From Bisporella sp. PMI_857 (Eukaryota; Ascomycota; Leotiomycetes; Helotiales; Helotiaceae), in assembly GCA_021307315.1 (NCBI GenBank), contig JAJSPD010000024.1:636151-700150 (forward strand): DNA of 64,000 nucleotides, given 5' to 3'. The notes beneath the pieces are model-generated. The model made no database searches and was not told where the DNA came from. It worked only from the letters and a program-made list of their open reading frames with translations. Shown here one piece after another: positions 1 through 10,464 of the stretch. The translations under genes were made by a program, and so were the position numbers. Every line of letters begins with the position of its first letter. Position 1 is the stretch's first letter.

Positions 1-805
1 AGAACGATGGCAAAGTCGTTTTTGATGCCTATATCGTGATTAGAAACATGCAAAAAAGGGAATCGAGTATTACCTTCTCATCATCAATTGTCTTTCGTGC
101 TTTATTCCTCTCCTCTTGAGCAATGCGAAGCAGTTCGTCCTCATTTAATTCAAATTTCCTCTTCTCTCCTTTCTTGCCTTCAATAGCATCTTCCTCTACC
201 ATAATTTTTCCATCTTCTCTCCCTACAATCTTTGTCCCTGCCTTACCTATTTTCGCCTCCAAGCCCATTTGAACTCTCTCGAAGTCTTGAACGGCCCTCA
301 CTCTAGCCTCGTCTTCTTCTCGAATTCTGTCTTCATTCGCTTCTTGCCCCTCTTTCTCTCTTGCTTTTTCAAGCCTATAAGCAGGTAAGTTTTATTCTGA
401 TAATAACCCATGTGCGCTCTCAGAACCTCGAGCACAAGAACTTCAGCTAGAAGGTTGCCTATATGATTCGGAACTCTGATCACGTGTAAAATTGATTAAA
501 GCTACATACCTCTTGATTTCTTTCTTCTGTGAGAGAATGTTGTTGTAAGCACATTCCTTGCAGAAAATATCGCCGTGAGAACAAGAAACTGGATCTTGGG
601 CAGGCATGAGGCAAAGTCGACATGACGCGAAGGGTAGAAACGAATCTCTGGAGAGCCGAGCACTGTTTGAGCCCCATGCTGATTTCGCAAGAGATCTTTC
701 GTACGACGTGAACACCGCCCGTGATGTATTACGCTTGCCTGTATAGTTTCAGTAACATTGATAAAGAAAAAAGGACCTAGCATTCAAGTACGTACTGTGT
801 GACAT
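1..805 (-). CDS. NOSIP-like RING/U-box protein (3' end beyond window)
   Basis: Spliced model on the minus strand with exons 805-796, 738-510, 374-74 and 28-1; the 3' end runs off the left edge. All three introns are GT-AG and the phases join cleanly. The N-terminus begins MSHSKRNTSRAVFTSYE. It continues into a cysteine-rich RING/U-box-like half-domain (CRLCLMPAQDPVSCSHG, then FCKECA) ending in QKKEIKRLEK. This order is diagnostic of the eukaryotic NOSIP family, nuclear E3 ubiquitin-ligase-like proteins associated with spliceosomes. A charged, Glu/Lys-rich linker follows (about residues 90-180), then the KTTLPSF segment that precedes the second half-RING in this family. The catalytic C-terminus is outside the window. 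It shares a divergent promoter with the tafazzin gene. Family assignment is strong; the precise role in this fungus is inferred. Confidence 0.88.
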
Positions 806-1344
806 GTTGCGAGACAAGGGAGAATTCGGAAGTTAAGACCGTCTTCTAGCCTCTGAGGCAAATTCTAGAGATCTCGCTCCTTAGGTGCCGGTACTGCCAG
901 TGAGATAATCAAGTTCTATAGGAAGGAAAGTCTCCTCTAGTTAAGAGTGTCCCGTGTGGACGACGAGGTGGGAGTGCGACTTGTTCAACCTTATAAGTAA
1001 ACTGAGGGGAATCTGACCTCCTGGTATCGATCCTTGACCACTGCGTATACGCTGTTCGAGCGAGTGGGTCTTGTATATGCAATACAGATGTAGAGAATGA
1101 CTTGAATGTGCTTCTTCTGGTTAATATCAATTTCCCTCACCAGCCACACAATACAAGCCACTATTCAGCCTCACATTTGGGCCTTGTGCGCCAGGCATTT
1201 ACACATGATAGACTGGGCTCGATTCTCGTCAACGCGACGTCACTTTCTGCATCTAAGACGCTGTTTATTCAATTTCTTGTGCCTGTGTATTTGTACTTGA
1301 TTGATGGCGGTATTCACAACAGTTCCATTTGCATACGATCTGCG
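806..1344. promoter_or_regulatory. Divergent promoter region NOSIP-like / tafazzin
   Basis: About 540 nt between two divergent start codons. No ORF here resembles a protein, so it should hold both promoters and 5' leaders. No specific operator or TATA box could be assigned. Confidence 0.5.
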
Positions 1345-2684
1345 ATGACGCACAGGGAAGATATGCGGCCTACCTCTTCGGTTCCTCCGACTCCAAGCCT
1401 GCTATGGCGGTTTTCATCAACGGCCACAATGGGTTTCATTGGGTCTGTTGCAAGGAGCTTTCTGTACGGTCTAAATAAAATGGAGGTTACTGGTCTTGAA
1501 GGATTCTTGCATACATTAGAGAAACGGAAAGATATCAATGGGAGACAGAGAGGCCTAATCACTGGTACGGCCTTGGTTCTGTAACTGTTGTCGAGCAGGA
1601 GGCTGATCGCAGGAATATTAGTATCAAACCATGTCAGCGTGTATGCCACAATATGTACTATGGAAATCCGGCAAATGCTGACTACGTGGTAGAGTTGACG
1701 ATCCCCTAATATGGGGGGCCTTGCCAATTTCTTATGCCTTCAATCCTGCAAATCATAGATGGAGTTTGGGTAGTTATGACATCTGCTTTCAAAATAAGTG
1801 TGTATATTGTCCCTACTACAAAGCTAGAGGATACTCTCTTACTGACAATCAGAATACTATCTATGTTCTTTACCCTAGGACAAGTCTTACCAACACACCG
1901 AGGCACCTACTCTCCTCCATCTCAAGCAGGCTTATTTCAGCCAACAATGACCCAAGCGATTCGCCTTCTTTCTTCTCAACCATACTCTAAAAACCCCAAA
2001 GACTTTTCGATCCAGCACCCATCCCTTTCGCCCTCGAGTCCAGACATAATTGACCCTTTCTCCTCGTCTACTTTAACATACACGACTACAGGCCACGACA
2101 TGTTTCCTGCGCCTTCGGCATACCTCTCGCGGCGACACTCATGGGTTCATATTTTCCCGGAAGGCCGCGTGCACCAGCATCCGCTCAAAACCATGCGCTA
2201 TTTCAAATGGGGAGTGTCGCGCCTCATCCTCGAGTCAGAGCCACTCCCAGATATTGTACCGATATTCATAGATGGTAATCAAGAAGTGATGCATGAAAAT
2301 CGAGAATTTCCACGGTTTCTCCCTCGAGCCGGTAAGAGGATCAGAATAGCATTTGGAGAAACTGTGGATGGCGAGAGAATTTTTGGAGATTTAAGAGAGC
2401 GATGGCAGCGCTTAGTCAAGCTACAGAAAGATGCACTAGCTAAGAAAGGGTTACCCACAGAATGGGAGCTAGGGGAATTGACGGATGGCCTTAAGTATGG
2501 GACTGAGGCTGTAGCATTGCGAAATGAGGTCACACATCGAATAAGACAAGAAGTGCTTAAAGTACGGAGAAGTTTGGGTTATCCAGATGAAGACCCTAAA
2601 CAGGGAATTGCGGAGACCTGGATAGAGGAGGGACCGAAACGCAATGGCAAGATGAAAGATGGTAGTTGGATTGGCAAGACATGA
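1345..2684 (+). CDS. TAZ1: Tafazzin, mitochondrial lysophospholipid acyltransferase
   Basis: Four exons (1345-1564, 1622-1640, 1693-1797, 1853-2684) give a 391-residue protein; exon 2 is only 19 nt. Exon 1 contains PSLLWRFSSTATMGFIG and the membrane-proximal SFLYGLNKMEVTGLEGF segment. The spliced HX4D acyltransferase motif reads NHVSVVDDPLIWG, with the histidine in the microexon and the aspartate in exon 3. Downstream are FTLGQVLPTHR, FPEGRVHQ and a conserved IPVDI-like stretch (DIVPIFIDGNQEVM), then GETVDGERIFGDLR, all typical of tafazzins. The enzyme remodels cardiolipin by transacylation on mitochondrial membranes. The linker of about 80 residues after the PTHR motif is Ser/Pro-rich, as in other Pezizomycotina. 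An alternative ATG lies in frame at 1363. Confidence 0.92.
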
Positions 2685-3885
2685 GTACTTTGGTTTTTGT
2701 ATAGATATCTAGATATATTGTGTATTAATTAAAATTTCGTCTCATTTAGTACCCAGGATTTCATTGCCAAAAGATCTTGATTAATAGTGCATTGTGCTTA
2801 AATCATTGACGCACGTGCTTACCTGGCATTTGTTACGCACAACACGTCTGCATAGCCTTAGTTTATGTCAATAGGGAAGCAATCTCGTTCAATCCTAATA
2901 GTTTCTTCAAGCAATTTGCAGGGATATAAGTGGGCAAAGTTAACTCAACTGATGTCTCGACAATTAGACTGAATCGAATACATCGGAGCAGAGAAATAGC
3001 CATGAGAAAAAACGAGAGGGAAAGAGAAGCATGATCATACCAGGTTCAAGAGGCAAGAGAACCCGCGAAAAAAAGCTCGGTCCAGGCATACGAATAGTCC
3101 AGGGCTACAGTGCGCCGGTACCCGAATAGCAATGGCCTCTTGTTATAGATCGGTTCCTTTTCATGATTATATTATGATCGGATGTCATAGATTAGTAGTT
3201 TCTTACCGCGATTCGAGTCCATAGGGAAAATTGCCATGTATAAGCCAATGCAGTACCAGCTTATTCTTGAGCCCATTCTCGGGTGGCTCTCTCCGGTCCA
3301 AGTCTTGGATTCAAGATTTGCCATCTCGAAACCAAACCATTTGAGTACTCTTAGATGGAAAGACAGGCGGCTAGATATGTTGAAGGCCACTCTATATAAG
3401 GGCTATTGTGCTTGAGTTACCGGTTTGCCTCGCCAATAACCCAGTAACCGTGTTGATGAGAATCGCTTTCTAGTCTGGTAGACAAAATTTAAACAATACT
3501 TCGGACATATAAAGGATTTGTTCTGGTGCTGGTTCGTCATTTATCACCCTGACCCCGGCAAACGTTTAGGTTATGGTGCCAAAATTCTAGAATAATCGAG
3601 ATTCTGTCAATCCTTATCACTTGCATGGAGTCAATAAGTCGAAGCCTAAGCATGGATTTCACGGTGTCAATTATTAATAGCTTCACAGGTCTCAATATAT
3701 AAACCAATAGCCGAGCCTTTAGTCGGGGATCTTCTTTACCACTAAGGTATAAATCTCGCTCGTTCGTTCCATACCTATTCCTTATCGAAATTACACAGCT
3801 ACGAGAGAAGATCTTACGAAACAAAACTTTGTTATTATCTACAGAAGAAATTCCGCTTGGTTACAAGCGCTACGTGAAACTTATC
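2685..3885. other. Intergenic, no gene recognised
   Basis: About 1.2 kb, moderately AT-rich. Short open frames on both strands have no recognisable domains. It holds the 3' end of the tafazzin transcription unit and possibly the promoter of the decayed gene that follows. Confidence 0.4.
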
Positions 3886-5211
3886 ATGTCAGAACCACCA
3901 CCAAGTCAGCGACCTAGCTTCTCAGAGCCCGGGTTAGACGTGCAGGGGCTCCTCAAAGGCCGCATTCTGAAGGCTGGCAAGCATGCAGTACATTCAAAGG
4001 ATTATATACCTTCGACACCAACTTCAAGCATTACCCAGCGTATGAAGCAAGAGAAAACTGTAGCCTATCCTGGAGTATTGAGCGTCTCGATACCGTCTGC
4101 TCCAAGCATTATAATTCTTTCAGGAAGTCAGCCAACATCTTCTCATCCTGCCTTATCCCAAAGATCAGTTCCGCCTGTTCTAAGCGAGCAAGTAAATTGT
4201 TCACCCAGTTCTCAGAGCCGTAAGGCCCCCCTATCGCAAAGACAACGGATTTGAAAGTTCATGGCCAGGTATAAGCCAAAAGATGGAAATTCACAGTCCT
4301 CAAATATAGATTTCACCGAACAGTTCGAAAAAGAGGTACCACCATACGCACCAAGTCAAGCCAGAACGAAATCGCAGCAGTCCAAGGATGGAACTACAGA
4401 TTTGGATCGACCAAACATTACGAGCTATGCAGAGCGACTTCAAAACATCTGGACAAGTTAGGCCTTCACAGCAGGGATCATTTGCACCAGGCCATACCAA
4501 ACCAATCTTACAACACCCTAAAAAATTGAATATGGCTGCTCAGCAATCGAGCTATGCAGGCATGTGTAGGGCTCAGCAAAAGGAGGAGGATAAATAGGTC
4601 AACGAAATGTTCGATCAGAACTCTCCATGCCCGGACAGCTTTACATAGGAGAGAGTTAGGGAAGGCTACCGGTGCCGTGGTGGAAAGCACCTGATAACTG
4701 ATGAATTGGTCGAGGAGCTAAAGGGAAGGTTATACCAGACCACTAAACGTGAGCCGGCTGAATTTCGTAAGTTGGAACTTGCTTGAAGCCCTCTTGTTCA
4801 GCTGAGAAATAGTTCTTGCTCAGAGTTTGTTCATATGTCTTGGCGGAAGCTCGCTGACTTTGCTGCTTTACAGTCGACACAGAAGGTAATAAAAAAGGCA
4901 TCAAACGCGGTTGGGGTGGCTGCCGGGGTGACATTGGCAAGAAGTATAGATAAGGACCATACTACCCCGACCCTGAGTATAAAAGAGTTTTCATGTACAT
5001 TGGTTCTGATCCTATTCCGTTTGGAGCGGCTGTGGCAATGGGTAAATTCCTCGCTCGATTCGTCTACGGGCGTGTTCTTGGAGTTTATTTTGGGGCTGGG
5101 GCTGGCCTTGTAAATACACGGGAGAACCGTAAGGGTGGAACAAGTCTTCTTATAGATGAGGTCGACGAGGAAATAAAGAAGACCGAAGAGGAAGAGGTAG
5201 GACAAACATAG
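3886..5211 (+). pseudogene. Decayed gene of unknown family
   Basis: Protein-like sequence on the plus strand is spread over several frames. It starts at MSEPPPSQRPSFSEPG (3886). A Ser/Gln-rich region follows (4261-4461, then 4388-4597), then a conserved-looking segment with YRCRGGKHLITDELVEE (about 4655-4720). The last part reads VFMYIGSDPIPFGAAVAMGK and runs to an acidic C-terminus ending at 5211. The segments are interrupted by TAG/TAA/TGA codons (for example at 4595, just before the ERVREGYRC segment, and before GPYYPDPEYK) and by frame changes. Several stops sit where a tryptophan codon would fit, consistent with G-to-A change. I recall similar Cys-Gly-Gly-His-containing proteins as uncharacterised in Helotiales, but I cannot name the family. 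Some frame changes could be introns. Confidence 0.45.
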
Positions 5212-5533
5212 CCAGCTTGCATTTGTATACCATCGCTGGATGGATATAGCTCTAGGGTGGCTAGTTGGGTGGGCAATGGAAATTTGGAATGGCAACGATT
5301 AAGCCATAAGCTGGTTAGTAATGAATTTTAGAGGATGAGTCTCTAGGAGGGGTATTAATATCATTACCAAGACACATGGAAGGATCAGCCATTAGATTTG
5401 TAATGGGATATGACGTATCTTTCCCTAGTGAGGATTATCTAGAGAGACTGGGAAGATTGGAAGTTGGCCCATCGAACGCCGAATTGTTATAAACACACCA
5501 TATGTTGGCTCCCCCTACCCAATTGAGCAAATA

Positions 5534-5580
5534 ACCGAGATCCCGTGACAAATCCCGTCCCGCATCAAATCCCACTCAAA
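5534..5580 (+). repeat. Left terminal inverted repeat, Fot1/pogo element
   Basis: 47 bp beginning ACCGAGATCCCGTGACAAAT, an exact reverse complement of 7671-7717. It is preceded by the TA target-site dinucleotide. Its GC content is far higher than the element interior. Confidence 0.95.
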
Positions 5581-6099
5581 TTTATCAATTGAACTTATAG
5601 TAAAAAATTAATAAAAAATCAACCACAAATCTATATACAATGAAAGTAGGCTCAATCGATTTATAATAATTTGTTGTATCATTTTTACAAAGGAAAAGAT
5701 TCTTGAAAGCGTAATAATAGCTTAATTGCTTTTTTAACTCGATTTTTCCGCACTACTTTTTTTACAACAACTTCTTTGTTTACTATTTGATTTTGAGCTT
5801 TTTTTTTAGGCTTTGAAGTTGAAGAAGCTTTAATAAATGCTTTTTAAGGTTTTGTTATTTTTTGTAAAGCCAAATTAAGTGTAATAGTAGTAAAAAGCGA
5901 CTTTTTAGCTAGTAACTCTAATCGAAGAAAATTCTAGTCGGCTTTTTTTTTCTGTAATTGAGCTTTAGCTAGTCGAGCTTTTTTTTTTTTTACTTTTTTA
6001 ACTTTGATAGCTTTATTAAGTTCAATTTAAACTTTTCGAGCTTTTTTTTGATTTTTTATAGTTTTAGCTTTATTTTTTTTTTTTAATTAGTATTTTTTG

Positions 6100-7644
6100 A
6101 TTTTCTCGACTTTAGCTGGCGAATACACAATAGTTCTTTAATTAGGTTTTTTACTTAAATCAAGCTTTCGGCCTTTTTTTCTTTTTGATTTCTTATATAT
6201 AATAGCTTTTCGTAACTTTTTATTTTTATGTTCCGCGATATCAGCTTTTGCAATTGCGGTTTTCAGCTTTTTAAACACTTTTTGTATAACGTTTTTACCA
6301 GGATTTTGTTGATATGCTTTCAAAGTTAAACGTACAGTTTTGGAGTTTGTAAGCGTAGAAATCGTATTAGAAACCTTTTCCGCAATAAGTTTTTTAATAC
6401 GTCGTACTAAATTGATTATATTTTCTCGATTAACTAGCTAAATACTAAGCTTTTAAAAAGTATGCTGAATATTCTTTTCGGAAAAAACTTTATTAAAAAA
6501 AAGCTTAAATAGATCAAAAAACATGTTTTTACTTATAGTTGTAAAGCTACCGCTGCCTGCTAATAGCATATCGAGTTGTACAGAGTAAGCTGTAGCAAAA
6601 AAGCCGAACAGGCTAATATCGAGAAGTTGCAATTTGTGTGTAGAATATAGTAGTAAAATTAATATGATTATACGGTAGCGATCGGCTTATTCGACGAATT
6701 CGTAATTTACATAACTAGAATAGCTATCTACTATTAATAGACGTTTAAATCGAAGACTAGCTGGCTGAGTATAACGATTAAACACTTTCTTTAGCTACTT
6801 TATGCCGAGTTTATTACTACTTTATCTATTTTTAAATAAAGCAAAATAAGTATTTGAATTTTTATTGACGTTTTTAAGCCAACTAAATTGCAATTAGTAA
6901 TTTGATTCTTTGTAAATCAAGAAAAAAAGAATAGTTTTCTTTATTGCTGAAATGCAAGCTAAGCAACTAATAAACTCTCGATTGCCGTTTTAACGATTTT
7001 TTATTTTACTCAGCTTATTTATAGCTTGTTGGCTTGTAATCTTTTTTATTATACGACTTATTTTTATAAGAAATCCTTTTTTATTAAAATTATATATATT
7101 GTCGGCTGTTATTTGATATTTTTCAATTGTACGCTTTAGTTGCGGAACGTAGCTAGTCAGCTAATTACTTTCTTAAAAATTAATATTAAATCAACCACAA
7201 AACCAAATAACTTACGTTGTTATAAAACAATTGAAACATAAGCTTATATTTAGCGGCAATTCGCAAATTATCAATATTACGCAAGTACATCGATTTAAGT
7301 TCCGATTTATGCCGAGCTACAAATTAGCCGACTTAATTCTTTTTTACATTTTCTCTTTTTAGCTTTTCCGCAAAGTTCTTGACTATTCTACTAGTAAGAG
7401 GCATTTGCTTTTCACTTAAATAGTTAATCCTACGAATAAGCTTTCGTTTTTGAAAGTCTGTAAAGCATTGTCGGCTAACAGAGTCTGTATAAGCTTTATG
7501 ACAAGTTTGACTTTTCAGCCTTTTGCTAATCGACGTACGATCACATCCAAAGTGTGCCGCTGCTTAGGAAGCATTTAGAAACTCCCCTGATCGAATTGAA
7601 TCAACAGCTTTGTCAATAACGTCTGATTTGGCGTAGTTATTCAT
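6100..7644 (-). pseudogene. Pogo/Fot1 transposase relic (HTH, CENP-B-like, DDE)
   Basis: Translating from the ATG at 7644 gives an N-terminal psq-like helix-turn-helix segment (KSDVIDKAVDSI, then FGCDRTSISKRL). A CENP-B-type DNA-binding segment follows (QMPLTSRIVKNFAEKL), then LKSMYLRNIDNLRI. In the DDE region, IVDSYSSYVNYEFVE near 6700-6745 marks an active-site aspartate block. The segment STHKLQLLDISLFG near 6600 matches the family's HxLQPLDVxxFG motif. Stops interrupt the frame repeatedly and many codons have drifted to Ile/Lys/Asn/Phe, as expected from C-to-T and G-to-A mutation. The basic C-terminal tail continues at least to 6138, possibly to about 5700. The product is non-functional. 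Confidence 0.85.
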
Positions 7645-7670
7645 GTTTGAAGATTTATATAGAATGTATT

Positions 7671-7717
7671 TTTGAGTGGGATTTGATGCGGGACGGGATT
7701 TGTCACGGGATCTCGGT
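7671..7717 (-). repeat. Right terminal inverted repeat, Fot1/pogo element
   Basis: Exact reverse complement of 5534-5580, ending GGGATCTCGGT and followed by TA. The match stops sharply at 7670. Confidence 0.95.
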
Positions 7718-8053
7718 TAAGTGGAGAGGACAGGGGGCCGCAAAAGAGTGCAATCAATGAAGTGCTCTTGGTGTTAATAGAAGCACTACCGAACACCGAA
7801 CCAGCCCTCGACTCTACCTCGACCTCTTTAAGGTGTCTCGTTCTTCATATCCAAAATAGAGAACTAGACGAAAAGCTTCAAGCATTATAATAACAGGGGA
7901 CCTTAGATTTCACCACAATATCCTATAGAACTGATCACGGTTTGTTTCATAACTGTCTCCAGAAACTAATCCTAGGTTGGCGTTTTCGGGTTATGTGTGA
8001 TAAATTACTAATTCAAAGTTCTTAGGTCACTTTATTATTACGGGTTTTCCAGA
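7718..8053. promoter_or_regulatory. Presumed promoter of the first Zn2Cys6 regulator
   Basis: 336 nt between the transposon end and the start codon at 8054. No distinct motif could be assigned. The transposon therefore sits directly upstream of this regulator. Confidence 0.4.
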
Positions 8054-9678
8054 ATGGCTAATGAGGAAATCAGGCTTCGAGCAGCTTGTGATCGCTGTCA
8101 CAATCAGAAACTGCGATGTCCTAAGGTCTCCAGCTCAGGAACGTGTGGAAGATGCGCAAAAGCGCAAGTGCAATGCTCGTTTAGCCCCTTTCGGCAAAAG
8201 AAAGAGAAAAAAGCTGGTTCTGAGAGTATAAAGGCTTCGATGGTTTCTCAGCTTTCCAGTTTGGAGGAGAGAATTAGTACATTCACAGCAAATGGGTATA
8301 AGCCTCCAGAGTCAGGAAGCACGAAACGAAAACGTGGTGTTACCCCCGTACCCACGGATACTCCACTGGGTATGTCATATGACTGGTTCCTTTAGTATAA
8401 GAGCAATTCTTACTAGATATCTTGTCAGATCCATGTCATTTTCCGAATGCCAGAGCTCTTGGCGGCCTAGCAGGCGGAGGATCTTCTGGATTAGGTGTGG
8501 ACGATACGGTACCAATTCTTTCAAATGTAGACTTCGATTTTACACCATTTGGGGACTTCAATTTTGGGACAGCCTTCAACCAGCCTGATTTAAGAACTTT
8601 CAGTCCAATGGCTACAGAGGGCTATAGCTCAAAAGATGTGTTCGTGCCTTTAGACGCTCCTTCATTTCTCGATTATTCTTTCGAGGTAAGACCCATATAC
8701 CGTTGCTTCTGATGATTTCTCAAATGTCATATTACGAGCTGCGGATTTTTAGGCACTAATAGAGCCTGACTTCATATAAAATAGATTGCAGCTTTACACA
8801 CACAATCAAAAACTATTTCAAACTCTAGACGGTGGTCTGAGACCTACAATCCAATTATTTCTGGATTTGACTCACATGAGCCAAATAACGCAGTAGATTT
8901 TCTTGATGTTTGGTCAGAAAGGCAGCTGATACAGAATCTGTCCAACCTCAGCATTGGTCTTTATGATCATATGAAGTCAATACCCTCGCAATCTATACAT
9001 GACAAGGAGGATCCGACCGAGGAACCTGAGATTGGGAACTACCAGTCGTACTCCATTGGTGAAACATTCAAATGTACTCAACAACTTGTCGATGTGTACC
9101 CACCTTTCATTGATACATTCTTGGCACCTGAGGCTTCGCGTTCGTGGAAAGGAAATCATGAAGATTCTAGGTTGGAAGACATGCTCACCAACAATTCCCG
9201 GAATGATAGTCTGGAACGAGTATCAACACATGCTGGCCATAGGTCTCTCGACCACTCCTCAATATTACTGATCTTGTCCTGTCACACCCGTCTTCTTGAT
9301 GTATTCGATAAACTTTTTCAACACGTCTGCGTCTGTTCGCAACACATCAAGAAAGCCACTACAGTCCAAGAAGCCTGGATTATGCCGCCTCCTATCAAGA
9401 TGGGTACATATACACTTCCTGCAGCCTCATCGGTGCCATTTCAAGTCCTTTTATTGATCCAAATGGCTACACAACTCTCAGCGAATGCTGCTCAGCTAAA
9501 AGCCTGCCTTCAGACATCGTCAAGTGATTGGGACCGTCAGAAAGAGATCTCAGCACTGTCCTTGGCGACTGCTGAGGGGGTTGTTGATCGCGCTGATAGG
9601 ATGTCACGAAAATTAACTACCCTGAAAGGCAGGCTCATGGGAGAGAAGGAAGCAGGAGCTGAGTTACAATGTAAGTGA
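8054..9678 (+). CDS. Zn2Cys6 transcription factor, AflR-like
   Basis: Exons 8054-8369, 8417-8685 and 8785 to about 9670. Residues 11-40 hold the binuclear zinc cluster, reading [13 protein letters not shown] then [11 protein letters not shown], near the N-terminus as usual. A basic linker with KRKRG follows, then an acidic/aromatic middle ([13 protein letters not shown]) suited to transactivation. The C-terminal half (residues about 330-450, around [19 protein letters not shown] and [14 protein letters not shown]) matches the AflR-type regulatory domain found in regulators of polyketide clusters. No polyketide or terpene genes lie nearby, so its targets are unknown. The end is uncertain: an in-frame stop closes the unspliced frame at 9678, but a GTAAGT donor at 9671 could extend the protein to a stop at 9792 or 9820. 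Confidence 0.82.
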
Positions 9679-10464
9679 GCCGACCGGTCGATATATGATT
9701 ACAGATCCTAAGACTGATGTTGGTACTTGGTAGGGTTTTGCAGCGGTTGCAACAGCGATCCTTGTGACTGTTCGAGGATTTTTGGTGCTTGAAACAGTCC
9801 CAATCAATTATTCTCAATGACAATCAGGTTCGGGAGCCAGATGTTTCTTTCAATCGAGAAGCTCAGGTAGCTAGCCCGCGGTGAAGTTTGTACAAACTTT
9901 GCGTTTTTTCGTTTAGACTTGGATTGGTACCAACAACCAGAATTGCCTCGACTATCTGGCGGTTTCTCCTGAAGACCAGGTGAAGCAGCTATCATAGCGC
10001 TAAATTTTCTTAAGGAATCAAGATAAATGATGAAAGCGTCCTTAAGCGCAAAAGTATATGTTTCCTAAAGAGGTGATTTACTTGAGTAATAATGCCTGCT
10101 ATTTCCCTACGCACGTATTCAAGTCAAGATACAACTGGCAAGTCTCGTTATAGCAAGGTTTCGCAATATGTTTCGCATTTCTTGCTTTTCCTATGTTCTC
10201 CATCTGTGCGGCTGCTGGGCCGAAGGGCAACGGAGCATCAACGGATGGTCGGGTATTAGGATATACAGTAAGCGCCAAGCCCAATTTCGCGGTTATGATT
10301 GGACAAGCTCAGCTCACCCCAGGTCGCTCTCCTCCACAGAACCCCTCAACTACGTAAAGTTTCAACCTAGAAGTCAGATATCGCGTCGTCCGGTGCGGAC
10401 TTACTTCATCTCCAGAATCCTCAAGGTAACTACGGAAGCACATCGCTCACTAAGTTACTGCAAG
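9679..10464. other. Intergenic between the two Zn2Cys6 genes
   Basis: About 790 nt with no recognisable coding sequence. It contains a possible last exon of the upstream regulator (to 9820 at most) and the promoter of the downstream one. The plus-strand open frame from 10168 is continuous with that gene's exon 1, but its residues before 10465 look non-coding. Confidence 0.4.

Larger units (their letters stand above)
5534..7717 (-). mobile_element. Fot1/pogo-type DNA transposon, RIP-eroded
   Basis: A 2184-bp element flanked by TA dinucleotides (5532-5533 and 7718-7719), the target duplication of Tc1/mariner-superfamily elements. Its termini are perfect 47-bp inverted repeats. The interior is extremely AT-rich and TA-dense, unlike its neighbours. 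The transposase reads on the minus strand from an ATG at 7644 and carries many in-frame stops. The combination of TA duplication, long inverted repeats and pogo-like transposase makes the class secure; the element is dead. Confidence 0.92.

Noticed and set aside
1102..1344. Upstream extension of the tafazzin first exon
   Set aside because: Open but not protein-like; conserved sequence starts after the ATG at 1345.
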